A stretch of DNA of 6,318 bases from NCBI GenBank assembly GCA_004299465.1, contig SCST01000461.1:1-6318 (forward strand), read 5' to 3'. Positions 1-5,098 of this stretch are shown here, piece after piece. Each line of letters begins with the position of its first letter. The first letter of the stretch is position 1. The notes beneath the pieces were generated by a model, which was not told the origin of the DNA, searched no databases, and saw only the letters and a list, made by a program, of their open reading frames with translations. Made by a program: the position numbers and the translations under genes. The DNA is from Methylovulum sp. (GTDB lineage: Bacteria; Pseudomonadota; Gammaproteobacteria; Methylococcales; Methylomonadaceae).

Positions 1-132
1 TACCTCGGCAACAGCATAGCCAATGACGGCGATGCGCGTGACATGCGGTTTTACGAAGATATATACCGAGATGCCGCCTCAGCGGGTCATGCCGGATTTA
101 TTACCGATATATTCGAGCAAAATCATCATTAA
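1..132 (+). CDS. C-terminal end of an unrecognised protein (5' end outside window)
   Basis: Frame 1 is open from the first base to a TAA at 130-132 and gives 43 residues, rich in Asp, Ala and aromatic residues (it includes MRFYEDIYRDAA and HAGFITDIFEQNHH). The composition looks like a soluble globular protein ending in a short polar tail. I do not recognise the family, and there is too little sequence to assign a function. It converges on the chemoreceptor gene that ends at 309 on the other strand. The coding call rests on the open frame and plausible composition only. The start, full length and operon context lie outside the window. Confidence 0.55.
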   Translation, partial: YLGNSIANDGDARDMRFYEDIYRDAASAGHAGFITDIFEQNHH

Positions 133-155
133 TCATTACAGTTAATGTTCTATCT

Positions 156-203
156 GGAATTCAATCCAAACAACGGGCTATGCCTTAGTGAGGATTGAAT
201 TCC
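156..203. repeat. 12-bp perfect inverted repeat between convergent genes
   Basis: GGAATTCAATCC at 156-167 is exactly complementary to GGATTGAATTCC at 192-203, with a 24-nt spacer. It lies between the end of the partial gene (132) and the end of the chemoreceptor gene (309), so transcripts from both sides could fold it. There is no T-run on either side, so a classic intrinsic terminator is not supported. A bidirectional 3' stabilising hairpin or a protein binding site are alternatives. A small hairpin, GCAC-CT-GTGC at 299-308, abuts the chemoreceptor stop codon. Nothing else is visible in 133-308. Confidence 0.45.
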
Positions 204-308
204 TTCCCGTATGATCATATTGAACAGGGTATGCCCCGAAACGACAAGAAACGCGGTGTTCAGTGAGCGCTATCCGCATCAAAACAGCGCAATGATCAGC
301 ACCTGTGC

Positions 309-1988
309 CTAATTTCTTAAATTACCGTGCAATTTGAAATTCGCTACCGCACCTGACAGGTGTTGCGTTTGATCTTCCAACGATTCCGCCGCGGCCGCCG
401 CCTGCTCTACCAGGGCGGCATTTTGCTGGGTGACATCGTCCATTTGGGCAATAGCTTGATTAACCTGTTTTATACCTGAAGTTTGTTCAGCTGAAGCCGC
501 GCTAATCTCAGACATAATGACGGTAACATTACGAATCGAATTAACAATTTCCTGCATGGTTTTCCCGGCTTGGGCAACCAGTTTAGTACCGTCTTCAACC
601 TTCTCTACCGAATCGCCGATCAGGCTTTTAATCTCACCGGCAGCGGCGGATGCACGTTGCGCCAGATTGCGGACTTCCACGGCAACAACGGCAAACCCCC
701 GCCCTTGTTCGCCGGCCCTGGCCGCTTCTACTGCGGCGTTAAGCGCGAGTATATTGGTCTGGAAGGCAATGCCGTCTATCACCGAGATAATATCTACAAT
801 CTTGCGGGAAGCTTCATTGATGCCTTCCATCGTCGTGACAACCTGGTCGACTACTGCGGCGCCCTTGCCTGCGATGTCCGACGCGCCGACGGCAAGCTGG
901 CTGGCATAGTTGGCATTTTGGCTGTTGGCTTGCACGGTGGAGGTCAGCTCTTCAATGCTGGCGGCAGTTTGCTCCAGGCTGGCCGCTTGTTCTTCGGTAC
1001 GGTGCGACAGGTCGTTATTGCCTGCGGCAATTTCCTGGGCGGCGGCGCTGATGGTGTCGGTGGAATCCTTGATGTCGCCTACGAGTCCCCTGAGGGTTTC
1101 CACTGTCCCATTCATGCCGGCAACCACTTGACCAAAAGTGCCGGGATAGTCTTTGTCGATGGTTTGGGTCAGGTCACCCTGGGACAGTGCGCTGGCGATA
1201 TGCGCTATGTCATTCAGGCTACCTAAAGCATCCAGGGATAGATTGATATCGTCTTTCAATTTGGCGAGATCACCGCGCCCTTCGGCGCTAACACGCTGGC
1301 TGATGTCACCGCAAGCCACGCCGTCCATGACCTTCCCTACATCACCCAGCATGGATTGTATGGCCTCCATGGCCTGCATGGCGTGGTCTACAGCAAGCCG
1401 GTATGCACCCTCGACATTAACGTCGACCCTTTTATTAAAGTCACCCTCCGCTATCGCGCTCATAAGGTCAGTAATCGCAACCGTGGTGGCGGATAGCGTT
1501 TTTGCGACCGCATTCAGTTGCTTCAACGCCGTTGCAAACCCGCCATGTAAGCCTTCCGGATAACTCTTTCGAGTAAAATCGCCATAAGTTACATAGGCCA
1601 GGGAGTAGTACATATCTATCTGCGCAGTTTCCACCTGATCCAGCAAATCATTCAACCCCCAGGCAAGCTGTTGAAGCGCCCGGTCTTTCCCGCCGATATG
1701 GGTAACCCTGACATCTACAGCGCCTTGCCTCCATTCCCGGCTTGCGTGAAGTAACTTATCCAGCAACTGTTGATCGCCTGATCTTGATTTGCGCCACCAG
1801 GCAATAGATAAAGCCGAGCCCGCCGTTAACAGAAACGGCATGATCATTTCCCTACCGACAGCGCCTTCTGCCCCACTCAGGACAAGCCCTAAAGCGGGCA
1901 TCCATACGTATATCAACGAACCTAGCCATATCGTAACAACGGCTGTTAATGCGGCAGGTTCATTATTCTTAAAGCGACTGTAATACAT
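309..1988 (-). CDS. Methyl-accepting chemotaxis protein without its own sensor domain (CetA-like), poly-HAMP
   Basis: This is a 559-residue chemoreceptor. Two N-terminal membrane segments (about residues 14-37 and 48-65) are separated by only a short loop, so there is no periplasmic ligand domain. A cytoplasmic linker of HAMP-like units follows, with a recurring turn motif at G136-D137-F138, G182-D183-F184, G227-D228-I229 and G271-D272-L273, and a weaker unit near G89. The signalling domain runs from about 305 to 545, starting with the typical LSHRTEEQAASLEQTAAS pattern. The conserved kinase-contact hairpin is at 404-445 (QTNILALNAAVEAARAG). It would couple to CheW/CheA. No CheR-tethering NWETF-type pentapeptide is present at the C terminus. 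The start is supported by AGGAG seven bases upstream of the ATG. The gene overlaps the upstream PAS gene by 20 bp, implying translational coupling. With that neighbour it resembles the bipartite CetA/CetB energy-taxis receptor of Campylobacter. The family call is certain; the CetA role is inferred. Confidence 0.95.
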   Translation of the reverse strand: MYYSRFKNNEPAALTAVVTIWLGSLIYVWMPALGLVLSGAEGAVGREMIMPFLLTAGSALSIAWWRKSRSGDQQLLDKLLHASREWRQGAVDVRVTHIGGKDRALQQLAWGLNDLLDQVETAQIDMYYSLAYVTYGDFTRKSYPEGLHGGFATALKQLNAVAKTLSATTVAITDLMSAIAEGDFNKRVDVNVEGAYRLAVDHAMQAMEAIQSMLGDVGKVMDGVACGDISQRVSAEGRGDLAKLKDDINLSLDALGSLNDIAHIASALSQGDLTQTIDKDYPGTFGQVVAGMNGTVETLRGLVGDIKDSTDTISAAAQEIAAGNNDLSHRTEEQAASLEQTAASIEELTSTVQANSQNANYASQLAVGASDIAGKGAAVVDQVVTTMEGINEASRKIVDIISVIDGIAFQTNILALNAAVEAARAGEQGRGFAVVAVEVRNLAQRASAAAGEIKSLIGDSVEKVEDGTKLVAQAGKTMQEIVNSIRNVTVIMSEISAASAEQTSGIKQVNQAIAQMDDVTQQNAALVEQAAAAAESLEDQTQHLSGAVANFKLHGNLRN

Positions 1989-2499
1989 TGATAAGCTCCT
2001 CGTAAGTAACGCCCTTGTCTTTTAACAAATTAGCCAACACGACTCCTGAAGCCGCCATAGCGTCTTTAGGACCGGCCTTCCGTTCGGCATCCAACATCGC
2101 ACGATAGACATCCGTCACAATAGGAATGGCTTTTGGGTTAGGCATACGGCGTACTGAGGTGTACCCGATTTTCTGTTTATTTCTGTCTTTCATCGGAGCA
2201 ACATGGGTAAACACCCAATAAAATCCACCATCTTTCGACATGTTTTTGACGTAGGCGAAGATTTCCTTATCTTCCGCTAAATAATCCCATAGCAGCTTAA
2301 ACACCGCACGCGGCATATCGGGATGGCGGATGATATTGTGCTGGCTGCCCAGAAGCTCGTGCTCCTCATATCCGGAATATTCGATAAAAATCTCGTTCCC
2401 GTAGGTAATTCGTCCAGTCAAGTCAGTCTTGGAAACGATGAAATCCTGCTCCCGCATCAATCGCTCCTGACTTGTCGGAACAATATCTTTTCTCTTCAT
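1969..2499 (-). CDS. Aer/CetB-like PAS domain protein, likely flavin-binding energy-taxis sensor
   Basis: This 176-residue protein has one PAS domain at about residues 15-115. It aligns by eye with the PAS domain of E. coli Aer: N35 (Aer N34), the block H54 with RHPDMP at 58-63 (Aer H53, R57, H58, D60), W71 (Aer W70), KN at 85-86 and YWV at 94-96. Several of these residues matter for FAD binding in Aer. Aer W79 is Ile80 here, a notable change near the flavin pocket. Residues 116-176 are a helical tail (YRAMLDAERKAGPKDA onward) common in stand-alone PAS proteins next to receptor genes. There is no membrane segment, HAMP or MCP domain, so it must signal in trans, presumably through the overlapping chemoreceptor gene. 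An AAGGGA-type ribosome site sits just upstream of the ATG. Flavin as ligand is inferred, not visible. Family confidence is high. Confidence 0.9.
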   Translation of the reverse strand: MKRKDIVPTSQERLMREQDFIVSKTDLTGRITYGNEIFIEYSGYEEHELLGSQHNIIRHPDMPRAVFKLLWDYLAEDKEIFAYVKNMSKDGGFYWVFTHVAPMKDRNKQKIGYTSVRRMPNPKAIPIVTDVYRAMLDAERKAGPKDAMAASGVVLANLLKDKGVTYEELINVLQSL

Positions 2500-2529
2500 A
2501 GTCTTCCCTTAATTATTATTATTTTAATT

Positions 2530-2591
2530 TTGCAGTGCGGCTGCAATACTGATCCAGCGCGCTGTATTCACTTGATAAAATAAGGTTTTAT
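2530..2591 (-). promoter_or_regulatory. Dyad-rich upstream region of the PAS/chemoreceptor operon
   Basis: Three perfect dyads are packed upstream of the PAS gene: TTGCAG-TGCGG-CTGCAA (2530-2546), the palindrome CAGCGCGCTG (2555-2564) and ATAAAA-TAAGG-TTTTAT (2575-2591). Read on the minus strand, TTGCAG at 2541-2546 followed 17 bases later by AATAAT could be a weak sigma-70 promoter. I found no good flagellar sigma-28 promoter. Operator function is inferred from position and symmetry only. Confidence 0.3.
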
Positions 2592-2625
2592 AAGCGATTT
2601 GCATTATTAACCATTTTTCTTCGAA

Positions 2626-2766
2626 TTAAAAAGCTTTTCTTATTTCAGCCAATATCCCTTTCGCGGACTGATTTTCTGCTTCAGGTTTATTGGTAGATGT
2701 TTTGATAGACTTTGGGTTTTCAGTATTTGAGCGGGTACAGCCAACATATGTGTAAAAATAGGACAT
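2626..2766 (-). CDS. Possible small ORF or gene remnant, 46 codons
   Basis: The frame from ATG at 2764-2766 to TAA at 2626-2628 encodes 46 residues with a hydrophilic, lysine- and glutamate-bearing C terminus (NKPEAENQSAKGILAEIRKAF in its last part) that looks more protein-like than random sequence. The frame stays open upstream to 2946, but that extension runs through the GC-rich structured segment and is low-complexity in character, so it is probably not coding. There is no clear ribosome site. It could be a small gene, the 3' end of a gene truncated by insertion of the adjacent segment, or chance. No function is proposed. Confidence 0.2.
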   Translation of the reverse strand: MSYFYTYVGCTRSNTENPKSIKTSTNKPEAENQSAKGILAEIRKAF

Positions 2767-2780
2767 AGTGGCTAATATCC

Positions 2781-3015
2781 GCGAAGAGGAGTACAGGAAG
2801 CGTAACGCTAGTGGAGCGGTGTACGACGCCCCCCGCGTAGCCGTAGGGGCCGGGTGTTTTGACGAAGTTGGAGCGGTAGCGGAAGCGCAGTCAAAATACA
2901 AGGCCACCCGACACGGCGTCAAGTCATTGTGGTGGCCATAGCGCACTGCGTACCGGAGGAAAGTCGTACGTCGTGGCGGATACAGGACGAACGCGGGCCG
3001 CCGAAGGCAATAATC
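2781..3015. other. GC-rich segment with a series of stem-loops: structured RNA or mobile-element remnant
   Basis: This non-coding stretch is clearly richer in G+C than its flanks and holds at least five successive potential hairpins: GTACA/TGTAC (2791-2795 with 2820-2824) enclosing AGCGT-A-ACGCT (2799-2809); CCCC/GGGG (2831-2834 with 2846-2849); GTGTTTTGAC/GTCAAAATAC (2854-2863 with 2890-2899, one wobble pair); GGCCACC/GGTGGCC (2902-2908 with 2931-2937); and GCGTAC/GTACGT (2948-2953 with 2966-2971). The short repeat TGGAGCGGT occurs at 2812-2820 and 2869-2877. It directly follows the 3' end of the CopZ-like gene. The arrangement fits a structured non-coding RNA, an IscB-associated (HEARO-type) guide RNA scaffold without its gene, or a miniature mobile element. 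I cannot decide between these, and no clear terminal repeats or target duplication are visible. Confidence 0.4.
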
Positions 3016-3021
3016 GCCAGG

Positions 3022-3513
3022 TCATTTTTCGCTGCTGAAATCGGACGGACCCCATTTCAGCTTTCGCGAAAAATCCTGGCGCGTTTGTTTTTCAAGCTGC
3101 TTAAACTTGGCCAAACAGCACTGCCCCGATGGGTTTGTGATTTCACAGGCGCAATAACCCGCTTTTACCTGTTCGATGACAAAATGCTTGAGCGCTGCCG
3201 CACTACCCGCCTGCAACGTCGAGCGGTATTGCGCCTCGGTAATATCAAAGCAATAACACAGCAGGCCTTCCCGGATGTTGCTGGCAATTCTTAACTGTTG
3301 TTTAAGGACGGTATCGCCGGCTGTTGAAAAATAAGCAACGGTACAGGCTTCAGCCGGGCAAAAATAATAATCGCCGGAATGAATGGCCTGGTTTTCAGGA
3401 AATCTCACTTGGTGGTAAACGGTTTTTATACCGACGCGCTTTGCCGATGCGCCGCAGCTGGGGCAATCGTGGGCGTTTGGCGTTGGCGAACTGTTTGAGC
3501 AGCAATCTGCCAT
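3022..3513 (-). CDS. CopZ-like iron-sulfur cluster-binding metallochaperone
   Basis: This 163-residue soluble protein is rich in cysteine pairs: C4-C5, C17xxC20, C52x4C57, C86xC88, C121xC123 and C132-C133. The central part (LLCYCFDITEAQ, then YCACEITNPSGQCC) matches the pattern of the N-terminal domain of Archaeoglobus CopZ, which carries a [2Fe-2S] cluster and a zinc. The likely assignment is C86, C88, C121 and nearby cysteines to the cluster region, and C17/C20 with C52/C57 to a zinc knuckle; this is inference. Unlike full CopZ, no HMA (MxCxxC) domain is present; the neighbouring merP supplies one as a separate secreted protein. It is the last gene of the mer-type cluster, 21 bp after merP, with only a weak ribosome site. 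Its probable role is cytoplasmic acceptance or reductive handling of the imported metal. The family is fairly sure, the substrate is not. Confidence 0.8.
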   Translation of the reverse strand: MADCCSNSSPTPNAHDCPSCGASAKRVGIKTVYHQVRFPENQAIHSGDYYFCPAEACTVAYFSTAGDTVLKQQLRIASNIREGLLCYCFDITEAQYRSTLQAGSAAALKHFVIEQVKAGYCACEITNPSGQCCLAKFKQLEKQTRQDFSRKLKWGPSDFSSEK

Positions 3514-3534
3514 GTTCCGAACCTGTGATATTGA

Positions 3535-3864
3535 TTATTGAACTTGGACAACTGCCGGATAACCGGCATTTGTGATGGCTTTTATCAAAGCGTCTATGCT
3601 GGTTTTTTGCGGATCAAAGCTAACAGCAACCGTTTTGCTGGCAAAATCAACCTTAGCCTCGTTAACACCATTGACGCCTTGCAGCACCTTTCTGATGGTA
3701 AGGGGACACATCGCGCAGCTCATGTTCCGCACATCGAGCGTGACCGATTGGCTGCTGTTTTGTGGTTGCAGTTGAACAGGAACAACAATCTCGGCGCGGG
3801 CTGTCCGCATTAAAAAAGATGCGGTCAACAAGCTCAACGTTACCCATAAAATTTTAATAGTCAT
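3535..3864 (-). CDS. merP: MerP-like periplasmic heavy-metal-binding protein
   Basis: This 109-residue protein has an N-terminal signal peptide (Lys4, hydrophobic core about 5-18, likely cleavage after the TARA at 21-24) and one HMA domain at about 40-106. The metal site is M48-S-C50-A-M-C53 in the context NMSCAMCPLTIRKVL, very like MerP (MTCAACPITVKKAL). It would bind Hg(II), or another soft metal, with two thiolates in the periplasm and hand it to MerT. A start at the second of two adjacent ATGs is chosen because it lies six bases from AAGGAG; the frame is open further upstream, but that would spoil the signal peptide. The ribosome site overlaps the merT stop region and the intergenic gap is 10 bp, so the two genes are co-transcribed. 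MerP is usually about 91 residues; the extra length is a Gln/Ser-rich linker between signal peptide and domain. Confidence 0.9.
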   Translation of the reverse strand: MTIKILWVTLSLLTASFLMRTARAEIVVPVQLQPQNSSQSVTLDVRNMSCAMCPLTIRKVLQGVNGVNEAKVDFASKTVAVSFDPQKTSIDALIKAITNAGYPAVVQVQ

Positions 3865-3874
3865 CATCTTCTCC

Positions 3875-4258
3875 TTATTCCATAAATAAGGGGGCAACCC
3901 ATGGAAAAGTCAACAGCAACAAACTCAACGTCGAGCCAATCCAGAAAATCAGCCGCTGATTGTGTTTAACTTCAGGTAACGCACACGACGGAGCAGTTGC
4001 CGAGGTGTTACCTTCTTTGCAGTTTTCCGGTAGCAAATAAAGCTTGCGATAACCTAAACCAATAAAAATCAGGCTTAGCACAATAAAAATAGGCCTGACC
4101 GTTTCCATTGATGTCAAAGCACTCATCCACGCACCGCCAATCCCTAAGGAGATAAGCAGCAAAGGGCCGACACAGCAGGCCGATGCACCAATGGCGGCTA
4201 ATACGGCACCAGTGCCTAGCCAGTGTGGGTTTTCTTTAGGGGGTAATTTTGTAGCCAT
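3875..4258 (-). CDS. merT: MerT-like mercuric ion inner-membrane transporter
   Basis: This 127-residue protein has three membrane segments (about 16-39, 54-73 and 102-121). The diagnostic features are all present: the vicinal pair C28-C29 in the first helix (SACCVGPLLL), the GAW turn at 42-44, RP at 55-56, and a cytoplasmic pair C80 and C92 in the loop before the third helix (LIFWI). In MerT the periplasmic pair takes Hg(II) from MerP and passes it to the loop pair for release inside. The start at 4258 is preferred because AAGGA lies eight bases upstream; an ATG two codons earlier (4264) is too close to it. The frame continues to 4456, but that extension runs through the operator and into the merR 3' end and is rejected. 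Copper or another thiophilic ion as the real substrate cannot be excluded. Confidence 0.92.
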   Translation of the reverse strand: MATKLPPKENPHWLGTGAVLAAIGASACCVGPLLLISLGIGGAWMSALTSMETVRPIFIVLSLIFIGLGYRKLYLLPENCKEGNTSATAPSCALPEVKHNQRLIFWIGSTLSLLLLTFPWVAPLFME

Positions 4259-4290
4259 AAGCATTTTCCTTAATAAAAACCAAGCGTCTG

Positions 4291-4348
4291 CTAACCTGCA
4301 TGCAACAAGGGCCTGATGAATGCAGGAATTGTTAGGTTTTATAAACCT
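4291..4348 (-). promoter_or_regulatory. Folded leader between the mer promoter and merT
   Basis: The roughly 85-nt leader expected from the mer promoter can fold. CCTGCAT (4295-4301) pairs perfectly with ATGCAGG (4320-4326), and CTAAC (4291-4295) can pair with GTTAG (4331-4335) across an asymmetric internal loop. A second dyad, AGGTTT-TAT-AAACCT (4334-4348), lies at the predicted transcription start and overlaps the first, so the two could compete. A role in attenuation, mRNA stability or as a second operator is possible but unsupported beyond symmetry. Confidence 0.3.
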
Positions 4349-4355
4349 GACTAGC

Positions 4356-4387
4356 AGTCTAAACCCTGTTCCATAGAACAGAGTCAA
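4356..4387 (-). promoter_or_regulatory. mer operator/promoter (MerR-type, long spacer)
   Basis: On the minus strand a perfect -35 core TTGACT (4382-4387) is followed by a 20-bp spacer and TAGACT (4356-4361), which matches TATAAT at four of six positions. The spacer begins directly after the -35 with the dyad CTGTTC-TATG-GAACAG (4366-4381). This is the geometry of MerR-family operators, in which the dyad follows TTGACT and the promoter is too long for polymerase until MerR twists the DNA. A 19-bp spacer (TTAGAC) is also possible. It would drive merT, merP and the CopZ-like gene, with transcription starting near 4349. Confidence 0.8.
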
Positions 4388-4424
4388 GCCTGCGACATTA
4401 TTTTTGAATGCGGGGGGGGCTAAA

Positions 4425-4910
4425 TTATTGAGCCATATCGCTTGCGACACTCCCACCGTCCCTGGCAGTCGGTCGCATCAGTTCCGTACTGATTGCGACA
4501 CTCCCACCGTCCCTGGCAGTCGAAAGTGCGTCAATGAGCGGACAATGCCCTGCGGAAGCATCGCTTTGGCAGGCTTTCACCAGAACCTGCAAGGTATGAC
4601 GAAGCACCATTAAATCCTTTATTTGTGCGTCGATTTGTTGACATTTTTGTTCGGCAATACTTCGCGCCTCGGCGCAATGTCCGGCATCAAGCGATAACAA
4701 TTGGGCGACTTCTTTTAAGGTAAAACCCGCTTGCTGGGCGCGTTTGATAAAACGTATTCTTACGACGGCATCCGGCGGATAGCATCGATAACCTCGTCCA
4801 GGTTTATCCGGCTCATGTAGTAAGCCGATACGCTGGTAATGACGGATAGTTTCAATAGTAACTTCGGCTTGTTTTGCCAACAAGCCTATGGTGATCGTCA
4901 TGTTGGTCAT
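4425..4910 (-). CDS. merR: MerR, Hg(II)-responsive transcriptional regulator with repeat-encoded C-terminal extension
   Basis: This 161-residue protein has the MerR DNA-binding domain at about 6-75 (ITIGLLAK, then ETIRHYQRIGLL and YRCYPPD), a dimerisation helix at about 84-113 and a metal loop. The three Hg(II) ligands of Tn501/Tn21 MerR (C82, C117, C126) are matched by C79 (GHC), C114 and C123, with the same eight-residue spacing between the last two and the same CPLI that follows. Two extra cysteines occur at C43 and C90. The normal protein ends soon after CPLI. Here residues 131-161 are encoded largely by two copies of a 30-bp repeat and read TARDGGSVAI and TARDGGSVAS. AGGAG is only two bases from the first ATG, so Met4 (4901) is an alternative start. 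It is on the same strand as merT, upstream of the operator, unlike the divergent Tn21 layout. It should activate merT-merP-copZ-like when Hg(II) is bound. Confidence 0.93.
   Translation of the reverse strand: MTNMTITIGLLAKQAEVTIETIRHYQRIGLLHEPDKPGRGYRCYPPDAVVRIRFIKRAQQAGFTLKEVAQLLSLDAGHCAEARSIAEQKCQQIDAQIKDLMVLRHTLQVLVKACQSDASAGHCPLIDALSTARDGGSVAISTELMRPTARDGGSVASDMAQ
4442..4522. repeat. Two direct copies of a 30-bp repeat, 51-bp period, inside the merR 3' end
   Basis: The same 30 bases occur at 4442-4471 and 4493-4522 (starting TTGCGACACTCCCACC, ending CTGGCAGTCG), separated by 21 bp. The spacer holds a hairpin, ATCAGT-TCCGT-ACTGAT (4477-4493), whose stem extends by CGC/GCG across a one-base bulge. 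The 51-bp period is 17 codons, so both copies are read in the same frame of merR. The element looks like a dispersed intergenic repeat that entered the end of the gene and replaced its stop codon. Two copies alone do not make a CRISPR array. Confidence 0.75.
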
Positions 4911-4921
4911 GGCTCCTGTCC

Positions 4922-4927
4922 ATTATA
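4922..4927 (-). promoter_or_regulatory. Probable merR -10 box
   Basis: A perfect TATAAT lies on the minus strand, with its nearest base 12 bp from the merR ATG. No good -35 is seen at 16-18 bp. Transcription would begin near 4915, leaving almost no leader, which makes a near-leaderless merR mRNA or the internal start at Met4 worth considering. Confidence 0.4.
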
Positions 4928-4991
4928 AAAGCAATTGTTATTGAAGAGAGGGTACTTGTTGCGGCACCGCCACGTTTTGCCCGTTAATTAC

Positions 4992-5093
4992 GATAAGGAA
5001 GGTGCACGAAATAACTTCGAGAGTTAAGACCTGGCAGGTTTGGATAGCATGGCAATGCTATTTGCAAAAGTTATTTCATGCGCTTTCCTAATC
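4992..5093. repeat. About 100-bp palindromic element with nested hairpins
   Basis: Arms of 26 bp at 4992-5017 and 5068-5093 are complementary at 22 of 26 positions; the inner nine bases of each arm, AAATAACTT and AAGTTATTT, match perfectly. The 50-nt centre holds two further perfect hairpins: ACCT-GGC-AGGT (5029-5039) and ATAGCAT-GGCA-ATGCTAT (5044-5061). It can therefore form a branched cruciform or RNA fold. No ORF fits inside, and no target-site duplication is obvious. It looks like a miniature non-autonomous element or REP-like repeat inserted between merR and the divergent motif pair, but could also be an expressed structured RNA. Confidence 0.6.
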
Positions 5094-5098
5094 ACCTT

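Noticed and set aside
517..1563. Several plus-strand ORFs of 70-218 codons antisense to the chemoreceptor
   Set aside because: They are shadows of the strongly coding minus-strand gene, with no family features of their own.
2626..2946. 106-codon minus-strand ORF as a full gene
   Set aside because: Its 5' two thirds run through the hairpin-rich segment and give a Ser/Ala/Thr-rich low-complexity protein with no ribosome site; at most the last 46 codons are plausible.
2948..2971. Group II intron domain V-like or RNase P-like core (GAGGAAAGTC)
   Set aside because: The domain V AGC triad and 34-nt fold are not matched, no intron-encoded protein is present, and the rest of the RNase P RNA core is missing.
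2929..3294. 121-codon plus-strand ORF
   Set aside because: It is antisense to the CopZ-like gene, and its first part lies in the hairpin-rich segment.
3865..3897. Extended merP start
   Set aside because: It would put charged residues ahead of the signal peptide and overlap merT; AAGGAG fits the ATG at 3864.
4289..4337. attC-like recombination site: TAAC ... GTTAGGT with an internal imperfect stem
   Set aside because: Only one end fits the GTTRRRY core, the other end does not fit RYYYAAC, the span of about 49 bp is shorter than typical attC sites, and the stem lies in a promoter leader rather than after a cassette gene.
4412..4419. Run of eight G as a phase-variation tract
   Set aside because: It is intergenic, outside any reading frame and outside the promoter spacer, so slippage would have no evident effect.
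4259..4456. Extended merT start giving a 193-residue protein
   Set aside because: The extension overlaps the mer operator and the merR 3' end, and the ribosome site supports the internal ATG at 4258.
4442..4522. CRISPR mini-array from the two 30-bp repeats
   Set aside because: Only two copies, spacer of 21 bp, inside a coding frame, and no cas gene in the window.
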